Part shown: one piece after another, positions 54,224-61,950 of the stretch
Position numbering within the stretch: the stretch's first letter is position 1
Layout: every line of letters begins with the position of its first letter
Assembly (NCBI RefSeq): GCF_030295385.1
Contig: NZ_AP027079.1
Coordinates: forward strand, 2,356,001-2,420,000
From: Geothrix oryzae
Lineage (GTDB): Bacteria > Acidobacteriota > Holophagae > Holophagales > Holophagaceae
Length of the DNA stretch: 64,000 bases
Reading direction: 5' to 3'
Notes under the pieces: model-generated
Seen by the model: the letters and a program-made list of their open reading frames with translations, nothing else
Databases searched by the model: none
What the model was told of the DNA's origin: nothing
Position numbers and translations under genes: made by a program

Positions 54224-54924
54224 AGGGGCGGCTCCTCTTCCTGCTGGCCCTGCTGCTGCCAGACCTCCCCCTGGATCCCTTCCGGGGCGGGGCGGCGGTG
54301 TCCTTCCGGCATCCCCTGGGCCTGGACGACCTCGGCCGGGACGCCTTGCTGCGCTTGCTGCTGGCCGGCGCGCGCAGCCTGGGTTTCGCCAGTGCGTGCG
54401 CCCTGCTGGCCCTCGCGACCGCCCTCCTTCTCGCGTGGTACGGACGGCGGGGCCGAGGCGCCCTCTCCGCCCTCCGCAGCGTGCCGCCCCTGCTCTTCCT
54501 GCTGCCGCTGGCCGCCGCCACGGGCGGCCTCTCCCTGCCGGTCCTCTTCCTCGTCATGGGCCTCCTCCTGGCTCCGCACCTCGAAGCGCCCCTCCGCATG
54601 AGGCTCGAAGCCTTCCGCCGCTCGCCGGCCTGGGCCGCCGAGCGCGTCCTGGGGGCGTCCCCCGCCTCCACGCTTCGCCGCTGGGCGCCCTGGGGCCTGG
54701 ATCAGGCCGCCTCGCTCTTTCCGGGCGCCTGGCTCGGCGCCCTGTGGGGCGAGGCCACCCTGTCCGCCCTCGGCCTGGGCCCCGGTCCCGGCCGGGACAG
54801 CCTGGGACGGCTGCTCTCCGAGGAGCTGCCCCGCCTCACCACGGACCCGAGCCCCCTGGGCTGGGCCGCCCTGGCGGCGGTGCTGGGGTTGGCCTGGGTG
54901 TCCGTGCCGCGGAGGCCGGCCTGA
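54220..54924 (+). CDS. Small ABC-transporter-like permease (DppC position)
   Basis: This 234-residue hydrophobic protein has about five or six helices. HPLGLDDLGRDALLRLLLAGARSL matches in parts the HPLGTDDLGRD...GAR start of DppC-type permeases, and EATLSALGLGPGPG resembles the family's ESSLSFLGLG. It is shorter than DppC (about 290). No ATPase gene follows; the next gene is on the other strand. Confidence 0.65.
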   Translation: MKGRLLFLLALLLPDLPLDPFRGGAAVSFRHPLGLDDLGRDALLRLLLAGARSLGFASACALLALATALLLAWYGRRGRGALSALRSVPPLLFLLPLAAATGGLSLPVLFLVMGLLLAPHLEAPLRMRLEAFRRSPAWAAERVLGASPASTLRRWAPWGLDQAASLFPGAWLGALWGEATLSALGLGPGPGRDSLGRLLSEELPRLTTDPSPLGWAALAAVLGLAWVSVPRRPA

Positions 54925-54945
54925 TCACCGGGTGGCGTCAGGCTC

Positions 54946-56196
54946 CTAGAGCTTCGCCTGCATGATCTCCAGCACCTCGGCATCCACGCCGATCATGCCG
55001 CGGCGGGCCAGGCGCCCGAGGTTGGCGAGGGAAGCGTCGCCATCGATGCCCACGATGCCATCCGTGGCCGGGATGCCGAAACCCGCCAGGGCGAGCGCCA
55101 CCGACCGGAAGGCCGCGTCCACACCCGTCATGGCCTTCATCGCGCAGCCGATCTTGGCGCCGTCGCAGATCATCCCCGCCACATTGCCCACCATGTTGGC
55201 CACGGCAAGGTCCATCTGCGCCGGCGTCGCCCCCTCCAGCAGGAGGATCGCCAGGGCGATGCCGATGCCCGCCGCATTGGAGGCCCCGCACACGGCCGAC
55301 AGCGTGCCGAGGTGGTGCGTCGTGGCCGAGGTCATCAGGCAGCCGAAGGCCAGGGCCTCCTCGATGCGGGCTTGGTCATGCCCGCCCTCGCGGCCCCAGA
55401 GCGTGACGGGCACCGACAGGGTGATGCCCTTGTTGCCGGAGCCGGCCAGGGACACGACCATGAGCGGCTCTCCGGACATGCGCGCGAAGACGCCCGCGCT
55501 GACGAGCCGGGAGAGCCGCACGAGCCGGTCCGTCCCCACGGGCGGCACGAATCCCGGGGGCAGCAGGGAGACACCATGTTCGGCCATGGCGAGATTGAAC
55601 GCTGCCCCCTCCCGCAGCCGGGCCCGGTCTTCATCCGAAATCGAGGCGGTGAGTCTCCGCAGCTCTTGGATGCCCATGGCTCCCACGGTGGCCCGCGGGG
55701 AGGACAGACCCGCCGCGCCACTCCGGGCCGGCCTGCCCCCCACCTGGATGCCATTCGCCTCCAGTCGCGCGAGGTGGGTATGTTCCACCTCCAGCACCGC
55801 CCGGCCTGTGCCACCCTCCCGGGCCACCGTGCAGTCGATGTGAAGGTCTGGGCGGGACGGGTCCACTTCGACGCGGACCGCCTTCCGATCCAGGAGGTCC
55901 TTCGCCGAAGCCAGGAGCGCTGCATCCACGGCGGCGAAGCAACCCAGCCCCAGGGATGGGTCCGGCAGCCGGGCGCCCAGGGCGAGGGCCCAGAGCACAC
56001 CGGTGCGTCCGCCGCTGTTGGGGATGCCGACCGCATGGCAGTTCTTGTAGGTGCGGGGATCCACCACCAGGCTCACCTGCTGGATCGCGCCCGTTCCTTG
56101 TGCAGCGGCCAGGCTGGCGGCGTGGGCCACCGCCGCGGGCTCCGTGCACCCCAGGGCGGGTTTCCATTCGGCATCCAGGAACTCGGAAAAGCGCAT
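54946..56196 (-). CDS. cyuA: L-cysteine desulfidase (CyuA/UPF0597)
   Basis: This 416-residue iron-sulfur enzyme of the UPF0597/YhaM family breaks L-cysteine to pyruvate, ammonia and sulfide, and may act on serine. The cluster cysteines fit Cys17 (LGCTEPAAVA), Cys344 (ICDGAKIG) and Cys351, the latter two in the family's Cys-x6-Cys spacing. Length agrees with YhaM (436). It lies alone between convergent and divergent neighbours; no cysteine transporter is adjacent. Confidence 0.88.
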   Translation of the reverse strand: MRFSEFLDAEWKPALGCTEPAAVAHAASLAAAQGTGAIQQVSLVVDPRTYKNCHAVGIPNSGGRTGVLWALALGARLPDPSLGLGCFAAVDAALLASAKDLLDRKAVRVEVDPSRPDLHIDCTVAREGGTGRAVLEVEHTHLARLEANGIQVGGRPARSGAAGLSSPRATVGAMGIQELRRLTASISDEDRARLREGAAFNLAMAEHGVSLLPPGFVPPVGTDRLVRLSRLVSAGVFARMSGEPLMVVSLAGSGNKGITLSVPVTLWGREGGHDQARIEEALAFGCLMTSATTHHLGTLSAVCGASNAAGIGIALAILLLEGATPAQMDLAVANMVGNVAGMICDGAKIGCAMKAMTGVDAAFRSVALALAGFGIPATDGIVGIDGDASLANLGRLARRGMIGVDAEVLEIMQAKL

Positions 56197-56271
56197 GATC
56201 GGCCTCGCCCTTCATTCCACCCCACCCTCGAAGGGCTTGGGTCACATCCGGGCCTCCGCTACCCTGGCCCC

Positions 56272-56745
56272 ATGAGCATCCAGCCCGGCACCCCCCTTCC
56301 CGCCTTCTCCCTCCAGGACGACCAGGGTCACACCGTCACCGACAAGGATCTGAAGGGGCGCTGGACCGTGCTCTACGCCTATCCCAAAGACAGCACCCCC
56401 GGCTGCACGACGGAGGCCTGCGATTTCCGGGACAACCTCGCCCGCGTGCAGTCCCTGGGCGCCCAGGTCTACGGCCTCAGCCGCGACAGCCTGAAGAGCC
56501 ATCAGAATTTCATCGCCAAGCAGAGCCTGCCCTTCCGCCTGCTCTCCGATCCCGACTGCGCCCTGCTCAACCCCCTGGGCGCCTTCGGGAAGAAGCTCAT
56601 GTACGGCAAGGAGGTTCAGGGCATCATCCGCTCGACCTTCCTGGTCGACCCCAAGGGCGTGATCCGCCATGTCTGGCCCAAGGTCAGCGTGAAGGGACAT
56701 GTCGAGGCCGTGCTCGAGGCCCTGGCAGCCCTGCAAAAAAGCTGA
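56272..56745 (+). CDS. bcp: Thioredoxin-dependent peroxiredoxin (BCP type)
   Basis: This 157-residue enzyme reduces hydrogen peroxide and organic peroxides. Peroxidatic Cys45 and resolving Cys50 are spaced by four residues (TPGCTTEACDFRD), as in atypical two-Cys BCP/PrxQ. KSHQNFIAKQSLPFRLLSDP (in parts) is also typical. It is convergent with fabI, 30 bases away. Confidence 0.94.
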   Translation: MSIQPGTPLPAFSLQDDQGHTVTDKDLKGRWTVLYAYPKDSTPGCTTEACDFRDNLARVQSLGAQVYGLSRDSLKSHQNFIAKQSLPFRLLSDPDCALLNPLGAFGKKLMYGKEVQGIIRSTFLVDPKGVIRHVWPKVSVKGHVEAVLEALAALQKS

Positions 56746-56775
56746 TCCTGTCCCGGCCTTTCGAGCAGCCGGCGC

Positions 56776-57555
56776 TCACCCCGCCATGATGCTGAAGCCA
56801 CCGTCGACATAGAGCACCTGGCCCGTGATGCCACGGCCCATGTCGCTGACGAGGAAGACGCCGGCATCGCCCACTTCCAGTTGGTCGGTGTCCCGCTGCA
56901 GTGGGGTATGGGAGCGGTGCTGCTTGAGCTTGGAGCCGATGCCCGGGATGGCCGAGGACGCCAGGGTCTTGATGGGTCCCGCGGAGATGGCGTTCACGCG
57001 GATGCCCTGGGGACCCAGATCGGCGGCCAGATAGCGGACGCATGATTCCAGGGCGGCCTTGGCCACGCCCATCACATTGTAGCCAGGCACCACGCGCTCA
57101 CCGCCCAGGTAGCTCAGCGTCACGATGGAGCCGCCTTCGGCCATGAGGGGCTGGGCCGCATTGCAGACGGCGGCCAGGGAGTAGGCGCTGATATCGTGGG
57201 CCACGCGGAAGTCCTCGCGGCTGGTCTCCACGAAGCGGCCCTCCAGGGCCTGGCGCGGCGCGTAGGCCACGGCATGCACCACGAAGTCGAGCTTCCCCCA
57301 CTTCTTCCGGATCTCGTCGAAGGCCATGACGATCTGGCTGTCGCTGCCCACATCCATGGGCAGCAGGATGGGATTTTTCAGCTCGGCCGCCAGCTCCCGG
57401 ACATTCTCGCCCAGCCGCTCGTTCTGATAGGTCAGGCAGAGCTGGGCCCCGGCCTCCGCGACTTTCTGCGTGATGCCCCAGGCGATGGACCGCTTGTTGG
57501 CCACGCCGATGATCAGACCGCGTTTGCCCTCCAACAGCCCGCCCTTGGTCACCAT
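56776..57555 (-). CDS. fabI: Enoyl-ACP reductase (NADH)
   Basis: This 259-residue enzyme catalyses the last step of each fatty-acid elongation cycle. GVANKRSIAWGI is the cofactor loop of FabI. The catalytic Tyr-x6-Lys is in GYNVMGVAKAAL, with SYLGGERVVPG before it. The C-terminal TGQVLYVDGGFSIMA is typical. ATG 57555 has GGAGGAGA 6 bases upstream. It is the target of triclosan-type inhibitors in other bacteria. Confidence 0.95.
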   Translation of the reverse strand: MVTKGGLLEGKRGLIIGVANKRSIAWGITQKVAEAGAQLCLTYQNERLGENVRELAAELKNPILLPMDVGSDSQIVMAFDEIRKKWGKLDFVVHAVAYAPRQALEGRFVETSREDFRVAHDISAYSLAAVCNAAQPLMAEGGSIVTLSYLGGERVVPGYNVMGVAKAALESCVRYLAADLGPQGIRVNAISAGPIKTLASSAIPGIGSKLKQHRSHTPLQRDTDQLEVGDAGVFLVSDMGRGITGQVLYVDGGFSIMAG

Positions 57556-57594
57556 GCGATCTCCTCCGGAGTCGTGTCCGAACAAGCACTTAGG

Positions 57595-57622
57595 ATAGCG
57601 CAAAACCGCGTCCCTGCGCTAT
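57595..57622. promoter_or_regulatory. Inverted repeat between fabI and the TPR gene
   Basis: A perfect 8-base inverted repeat (ATAGCGCA at 57595-57602, TGCGCTAT at 57615-57622) spans 28 bases in the 91-base space between divergent genes. The fabI-side arm includes a possible -10 box. It could be an operator or just a hairpin; no regulator is identified. Confidence 0.4.
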
Positions 57623-57646
57623 ACCCGGAGTCAGGAAGCAGACTGG

Positions 57647-58777
57647 TTGTATCCCATTCCAGGCGATCCTGGTAATCCTGTCCTCGCGTCCATCCTGAAG
57701 GTCCCCGTGCTCCTCCTCGTTCCCGCCGCCCTCGCCGTCCTGGCCCAGACCCCGGCCCCCCCCTTCCGCGCCGACCTGGACGCGGGGCGCTACCTCAAGG
57801 TGCTGGCCGAGGCTGAAGCCAGGCTGCGCCCGGATCCCAACGACGCCGGGGCCTGGGCGGCGAAATCCCAGGCCCTGTCGAGCCTCCAGCGCTTCGCCGA
57901 GGCCCGTGCCGCGGCAGAGCGGGCCGTCTCCCTGAAACCCGGCTTGGCGGAGGCCCTGCTGGCCCGGGGGCTGGCGCGCGCCGGCGAAGCCATCCGCCAG
58001 CGCGACCTCGGCAGCCTGCGGGGCGCCCTTGGCGCCATGGACGACCTGCGCGCCGCCACCCAGGCCGATCCCACCCTGGCCCCGGCCTGGATGAGCCTCG
58101 GCCTCGCCTACGAGATGCTGCCCGGCCTGCTGGGCGGCTCCACCCGCAAAGCCCTGCAATGCGCCGAGCGCCTGCGCCGCGTGGCTCCCGCCCAGGGCGA
58201 CCTGTTGCAGGCCCTCGTCCTCGTGGAAGAGGATAAGTGGCGCGAGGCCGAGCCCTACTTCCAGCGCGCCCTGGCCCAGGCCCCGCAGGATCCCGAAGTG
58301 GTGGGCCAGTGGCTCGATGCCCTGGACCGCCGCCCCGCCAAGAAAGCCCTGGGCGAGGCCGGGAAGAATGCCCGCCTGCTGGCCGAGGCCCCGCGCCTGC
58401 TCCCGGGCGTCCGCACCCGCGCCCGGGGCGTGGCCGCCGTTGTCGAGGCCTACCTGCACGGCGGCAACCCCGAGGCCGCCTGGAGGACTGCCCAGGCGCA
58501 CCTCACCCAGGTGGACGCCCCCAGCCTGCTGCGCCTGCAGCTCGGCAAGGTCGCCGCCGTCAGCGGCCTTCACCGCCAGGAAGGCCTCGCCGCCCTCGAT
58601 CAAGTGCTCCGCGAACCCCTCGAAGGCGGCTCCTCCGGCTACCCCGGCGCCTGGTGGCGCAAAGGCCAGATCCTGCAAGCCCTCGGCCGCAAAGAAGAAG
58701 CCCGCCGAGCCGCCCAGGAAGCCCTCAAGCTCGACCCGAAGCACCGGGGGGCAAGAGAGTTGGTGGAGAGCCTTTGA
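57647..58777 (+). CDS. Exported TPR-repeat protein
   Basis: This protein of up to 376 residues is made of helical repeat pairs of the tetratricopeptide kind (for example RRKAQ-free runs such as AEARAAAERAVSLKPGLAEA; GRKEEARRAAQEALKLDPKH). A hydrophobic leader (PVLLLVPAALAVLAQ) suggests export. The start is uncertain: TTG 57647 gives a leader with a lysine, while GTG 57707 has AAGG upstream. It probably scaffolds other proteins; no partner is known. The stop overlaps the next start. Confidence 0.7.
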   Translation: MYPIPGDPGNPVLASILKVPVLLLVPAALAVLAQTPAPPFRADLDAGRYLKVLAEAEARLRPDPNDAGAWAAKSQALSSLQRFAEARAAAERAVSLKPGLAEALLARGLARAGEAIRQRDLGSLRGALGAMDDLRAATQADPTLAPAWMSLGLAYEMLPGLLGGSTRKALQCAERLRRVAPAQGDLLQALVLVEEDKWREAEPYFQRALAQAPQDPEVVGQWLDALDRRPAKKALGEAGKNARLLAEAPRLLPGVRTRARGVAAVVEAYLHGGNPEAAWRTAQAHLTQVDAPSLLRLQLGKVAAVSGLHRQEGLAALDQVLREPLEGGSSGYPGAWWRKGQILQALGRKEEARRAAQEALKLDPKHRGARELVESL

Positions 58778-59760
58778 AAAGACTCAGGTCAGCGCTGGTC
58801 CGCCTGGTCAAGCAGAGTTACGCCCTGACGGCCTTCTACTATCTCTGGACCGATTGCTTGGCTGACCTGCGTTTCAGGTGGGGCGACATCGCCTCGCATT
58901 CAGGGACCTTGCATGAATCCCTGGAGCCGCCGGAATCGCTCGACTACATCCAGGGGCTCTTCTCGGATTACGCGCGGTACTCCGGTGGAGCGCTCTTGTG
59001 CGGAAAGGCCGCAGAGGTGGGTCCCGGCGACAACTGCGGAGTCGGGCTTCTCCTCCTGGAGGGGGGTTGCCAATCCGTCGACCTGGTGGACCGCTTTTAC
59101 GCGCACCGGGATCCGGAGCGACAGGCTGAAATCTACCGACGGCTGGCGGAGCATCATCCCGGGGTGGCCCGGATCCTGGAGGGGGCCTGCCTCCAGGACG
59201 AAGGTACCTTCCCCGGCATCCATCGGCACTACGGTGAAGCGGCCAGCGCCGAGTCCTTTTTTCATGAAGGCCAGGATTACGACCTGATCTTGTCCAGAGC
59301 GGTCCTCGAGCATGTCCGCGACCCTCTGCTTGCACTCAGGCGAATGACCGAGGCGCTTCGCCCCGGGGGACTTCTCCTCCACAAAGTGGATCTCCGGGAC
59401 CACGGCATGTTTTCCGATCACCACGGCGAGTTGAAGTGGCTTGAAACCCCGGGCCGGGTCCACCGCCGGATGTCGCGGGCCAGCGGCCGCCCGAACCGGA
59501 TCTTGCTTCATCGGTACCGGTCGGCCTTGGCCTCGTTGCCCTTGGAGACCGACCTATTGATCACCCGCCTGGCTGGCGTGGGAGACATCGACCCCCATGT
59601 GCCCTATGAGGCGATTCCAAGCGACCTTCGGCATCGCGCGCTGGCTGTCGTGGCTTCCCGCAAAGAGCACTTCGCTTCGGAATTCGAGGACGCTCCCCCT
59701 GCGGACCTGAGCGTGACTGGATTCTTCCTGGTGGGGCGGAAGCCCCCATTTGGAGCGTGA
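58774..59760 (+). CDS. SAM-dependent methyltransferase (class I, divergent)
   Basis: This 328-residue protein has a loose class I methyltransferase pattern: AEVGPGDNCGVGLLL (motif I), YDLILSRAVLEHVRDPLLALRRM (in two parts) and LRPGGLLLHKVDLRDHG, as in Methyltransf_11 proteins. The substrate is unknown; polysaccharide or LPS-linked sugar methylation fits its neighbours. It begins with TTG, overlapping the TPR stop (TTGA), with GGAG 7 bases upstream. Its GC is lower than in genes to its left. Confidence 0.75.
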   Translation: MKRLRSALVRLVKQSYALTAFYYLWTDCLADLRFRWGDIASHSGTLHESLEPPESLDYIQGLFSDYARYSGGALLCGKAAEVGPGDNCGVGLLLLEGGCQSVDLVDRFYAHRDPERQAEIYRRLAEHHPGVARILEGACLQDEGTFPGIHRHYGEAASAESFFHEGQDYDLILSRAVLEHVRDPLLALRRMTEALRPGGLLLHKVDLRDHGMFSDHHGELKWLETPGRVHRRMSRASGRPNRILLHRYRSALASLPLETDLLITRLAGVGDIDPHVPYEAIPSDLRHRALAVVASRKEHFASEFEDAPPADLSVTGFFLVGRKPPFGA

Positions 59761-59831
59761 CTCCGGGGCTCCAACCGCCCTTCGCCGCCCCTCCACGACC
59801 GCGCTATAGTCATCCCTTCGAGAGGAAACCG

Positions 59832-60653
59832 GTGCCGGATCGCGATGTTCACCAGCTGGAATGGGATGAAGGAATCATCCGCCGCTTCTGGGACTTCGCG
59901 GCCACGCGGGAGAGTTGGCAGGAAGACTACTTCAGCTACCAGTCCGGAACCGGCATCGTGGCCGTTCTCAAAGCTCTGACGCCCCTGGATGGACGCGTAC
60001 TCGACTATGGTTGTGGTCCTGGTTACCTGGTGGAACGGCTGCTCGCCATGGGCGTGGCCTGCGAAGGTGCGGACCTGTCGGAGGCCACCGTGGCTGCGGC
60101 CAACCAGCGCCTCGGGGACCGCCCCCTCTGGCACGGAGCTCGCGTCATCGACCCCGCCTTCTCCAACGAGCGGGAGGGGCTCCTCGATCTCGTGATCTGT
60201 GTGGAGACCATTGAGCACCTGCTGCGCCCCAGCCTCCCATCCACCTTGCAGAAGCTGCGCCGGATGCTGAAGCCAGGAAGCGGGAGGCTGTTCATCACGA
60301 CTCCCCACGCCGAAGATCTCGCCCGGGCCCAGGTGTTCTGCCCTGAATGCGGCAGCGTCTTCCACCGGTACCAGCATCTCTCGCAATTCACCAAGGCTTC
60401 GCTGACGGAGTTGATGGAACGAGAGGGATTCTCCACCTTGGCCTGCGAGGCGACGGATTTCGCCCGTTTCCAAGAGCCCCTCCTGAGGGGCCCCTTGGAA
60501 TGGAGCCCTCGCTATGTCTTGAAGACGCTTCTTCGCGCTGGGGCCGCCTCGGGTGATGCCCTGCACCTGCCCGGGCGACCCAAGGGAGGCCTGGCCTTCG
60601 CCCGGAGGGTGGGTTCGGGACCCCATCTGTTCTGGCTGGGGCAACGGCGTTGA
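59832..60653 (+). CDS. SAM-dependent methyltransferase (UbiG-like)
   Basis: This 273-residue class I methyltransferase carries VLDYGCGPGYLVERLL (motif I), VCVETIEHL-type VICVETIEHLLRP and LKPGSGRLFITTPH. A CPECG...H pattern (VFCPECGSVFHRYQHLS) may bind zinc. GTG 59832 with AGAGGAAA upstream is preferred; GTG 59757, overlapping the previous stop, has its GGAG too close. It ends directly against the convergent glycosyltransferase gene. Confidence 0.82.
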   Translation: MPDRDVHQLEWDEGIIRRFWDFAATRESWQEDYFSYQSGTGIVAVLKALTPLDGRVLDYGCGPGYLVERLLAMGVACEGADLSEATVAAANQRLGDRPLWHGARVIDPAFSNEREGLLDLVICVETIEHLLRPSLPSTLQKLRRMLKPGSGRLFITTPHAEDLARAQVFCPECGSVFHRYQHLSQFTKASLTELMEREGFSTLACEATDFARFQEPLLRGPLEWSPRYVLKTLLRAGAASGDALHLPGRPKGGLAFARRVGSGPHLFWLGQRR

Positions 60654-61889
60654 TCACCGTTTCGGCGGCCAAACTTCGGCGATGCAGGCTTCCCACAATC
60701 CGAGAATCTGTCCCAGGCTGAACCGATCGACGACCTCCCGGGCCCTCGCCCCCATGGAAGCCCGTAACGAAGCATCTGCCATGAGCCGACCGAGGGCCTG
60801 CACCAGAGCTTCCTGATCGCCCAAAGGGATCAAGAAGCCGTCCAGGCCCGGCCGGATGATCTGAGCGGGACCGCTGGGGCAATCAAAGGACACGACCGGA
60901 AGGCCTGTGGCCATGGCCTCGCAGAGGGCGTTGGGGAAGCCTTCGAAGCGGGAGGACAGCACGAACAGATCGGATTCGGCCAAGGCTTCATAGATCCGGG
61001 GGTGATTGCCCGGGAGGGTGCTGCACTCCTCCAGACCGAGTTCCGTCCGAAGTTGTTCAAGGACAGGGCGCTCAGGGCCTTCTCCCCAGATCACCAGCTT
61101 CCAATCCGGATGCTCAGGGGTCAGACGGGCGAAGGCCTTGAGCAGCATGTCGAACCCCTTCTGGGGGACGAGCCGTCCCACCGCCACCAAGGTTCGACCT
61201 GTTCGTGCCGTGTCCGCAGGTACGGCGTGAACGGGTGCACAGATGACGGGGTTCGGAATCACACGGGATCGTCGGCGAACGCGGCCGTGAAATTGCTTCT
61301 GGATTCCCTCGCCCTGAACCACGAGCCGATCCGCCCATGGGTAGGTCATGACCCTTAGGGCACTCCAAGCCCAGCCAATTCGGTGATGGGCAGGGTCGAT
61401 CCGTTCGGAGACGATCACGGGGATTCCGCTTCCGGCCAGTGCGACGAGGGTCAGGATATTGACCTGGTCGATGAAGCTGATCACCAGATCGGGATCAAGG
61501 TCCATCAGTCCATGGCGGACCCTCAGCGCCCGCCGGGACAGGTTCCAGAGGGTGGCCAGCTTGGATCGCATCAACCATCGGAGGACACCCCGGTCCGCGC
61601 CCGCCTCCGCCAAAGCCTGGCCTGCGGCGGACCGCCTGGAGACGGCCAGCTTGACCTGGCAGACGAGGGGATCGACGGGATAGAAGGGGGGGACCTGACC
61701 ATCGTCCAGGGTCACCAGGATGACATCCCAGCCCTTGGCCGCCCACGCGTTGGCCAAGGTGGTCAGCACCCGTTCCGCCCCGCCGCTGGTGATGGCATGG
61801 GTGAACAGGACGAGCCTGGGGGTAGCGGAGGCGCTTTCTTCCGTTCCCTGGGCCACCAAAGACGGTCGGGCATCCAATGGCGTATTCAT
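60654..61889 (-). CDS. Glycosyltransferase family 4
   Basis: This 411-residue GT-B enzyme has ITSGGAERVL near residue 33 and the donor loop SSRFEGFPNALCEAMATGLPVV near 310-330. VAVGRLVPQKGFDMLL is the typical inter-domain strand. The first 25 residues are a probably flexible extension. It lies 61 bases downstream of the asparagine synthetase gene on the same strand and likely belongs to the same surface-glycan cluster. Confidence 0.9.
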   Translation of the reverse strand: MNTPLDARPSLVAQGTEESASATPRLVLFTHAITSGGAERVLTTLANAWAAKGWDVILVTLDDGQVPPFYPVDPLVCQVKLAVSRRSAAGQALAEAGADRGVLRWLMRSKLATLWNLSRRALRVRHGLMDLDPDLVISFIDQVNILTLVALAGSGIPVIVSERIDPAHHRIGWAWSALRVMTYPWADRLVVQGEGIQKQFHGRVRRRSRVIPNPVICAPVHAVPADTARTGRTLVAVGRLVPQKGFDMLLKAFARLTPEHPDWKLVIWGEGPERPVLEQLRTELGLEECSTLPGNHPRIYEALAESDLFVLSSRFEGFPNALCEAMATGLPVVSFDCPSGPAQIIRPGLDGFLIPLGDQEALVQALGRLMADASLRASMGARAREVVDRFSLGQILGLWEACIAEVWPPKR

Positions 61890-61950
61890 GGATGGCCGGG
61901 GAAAGCCGCGGCCAGGCGGTCCAGAATGGCTGGAGAAACGGGTATCCGAT

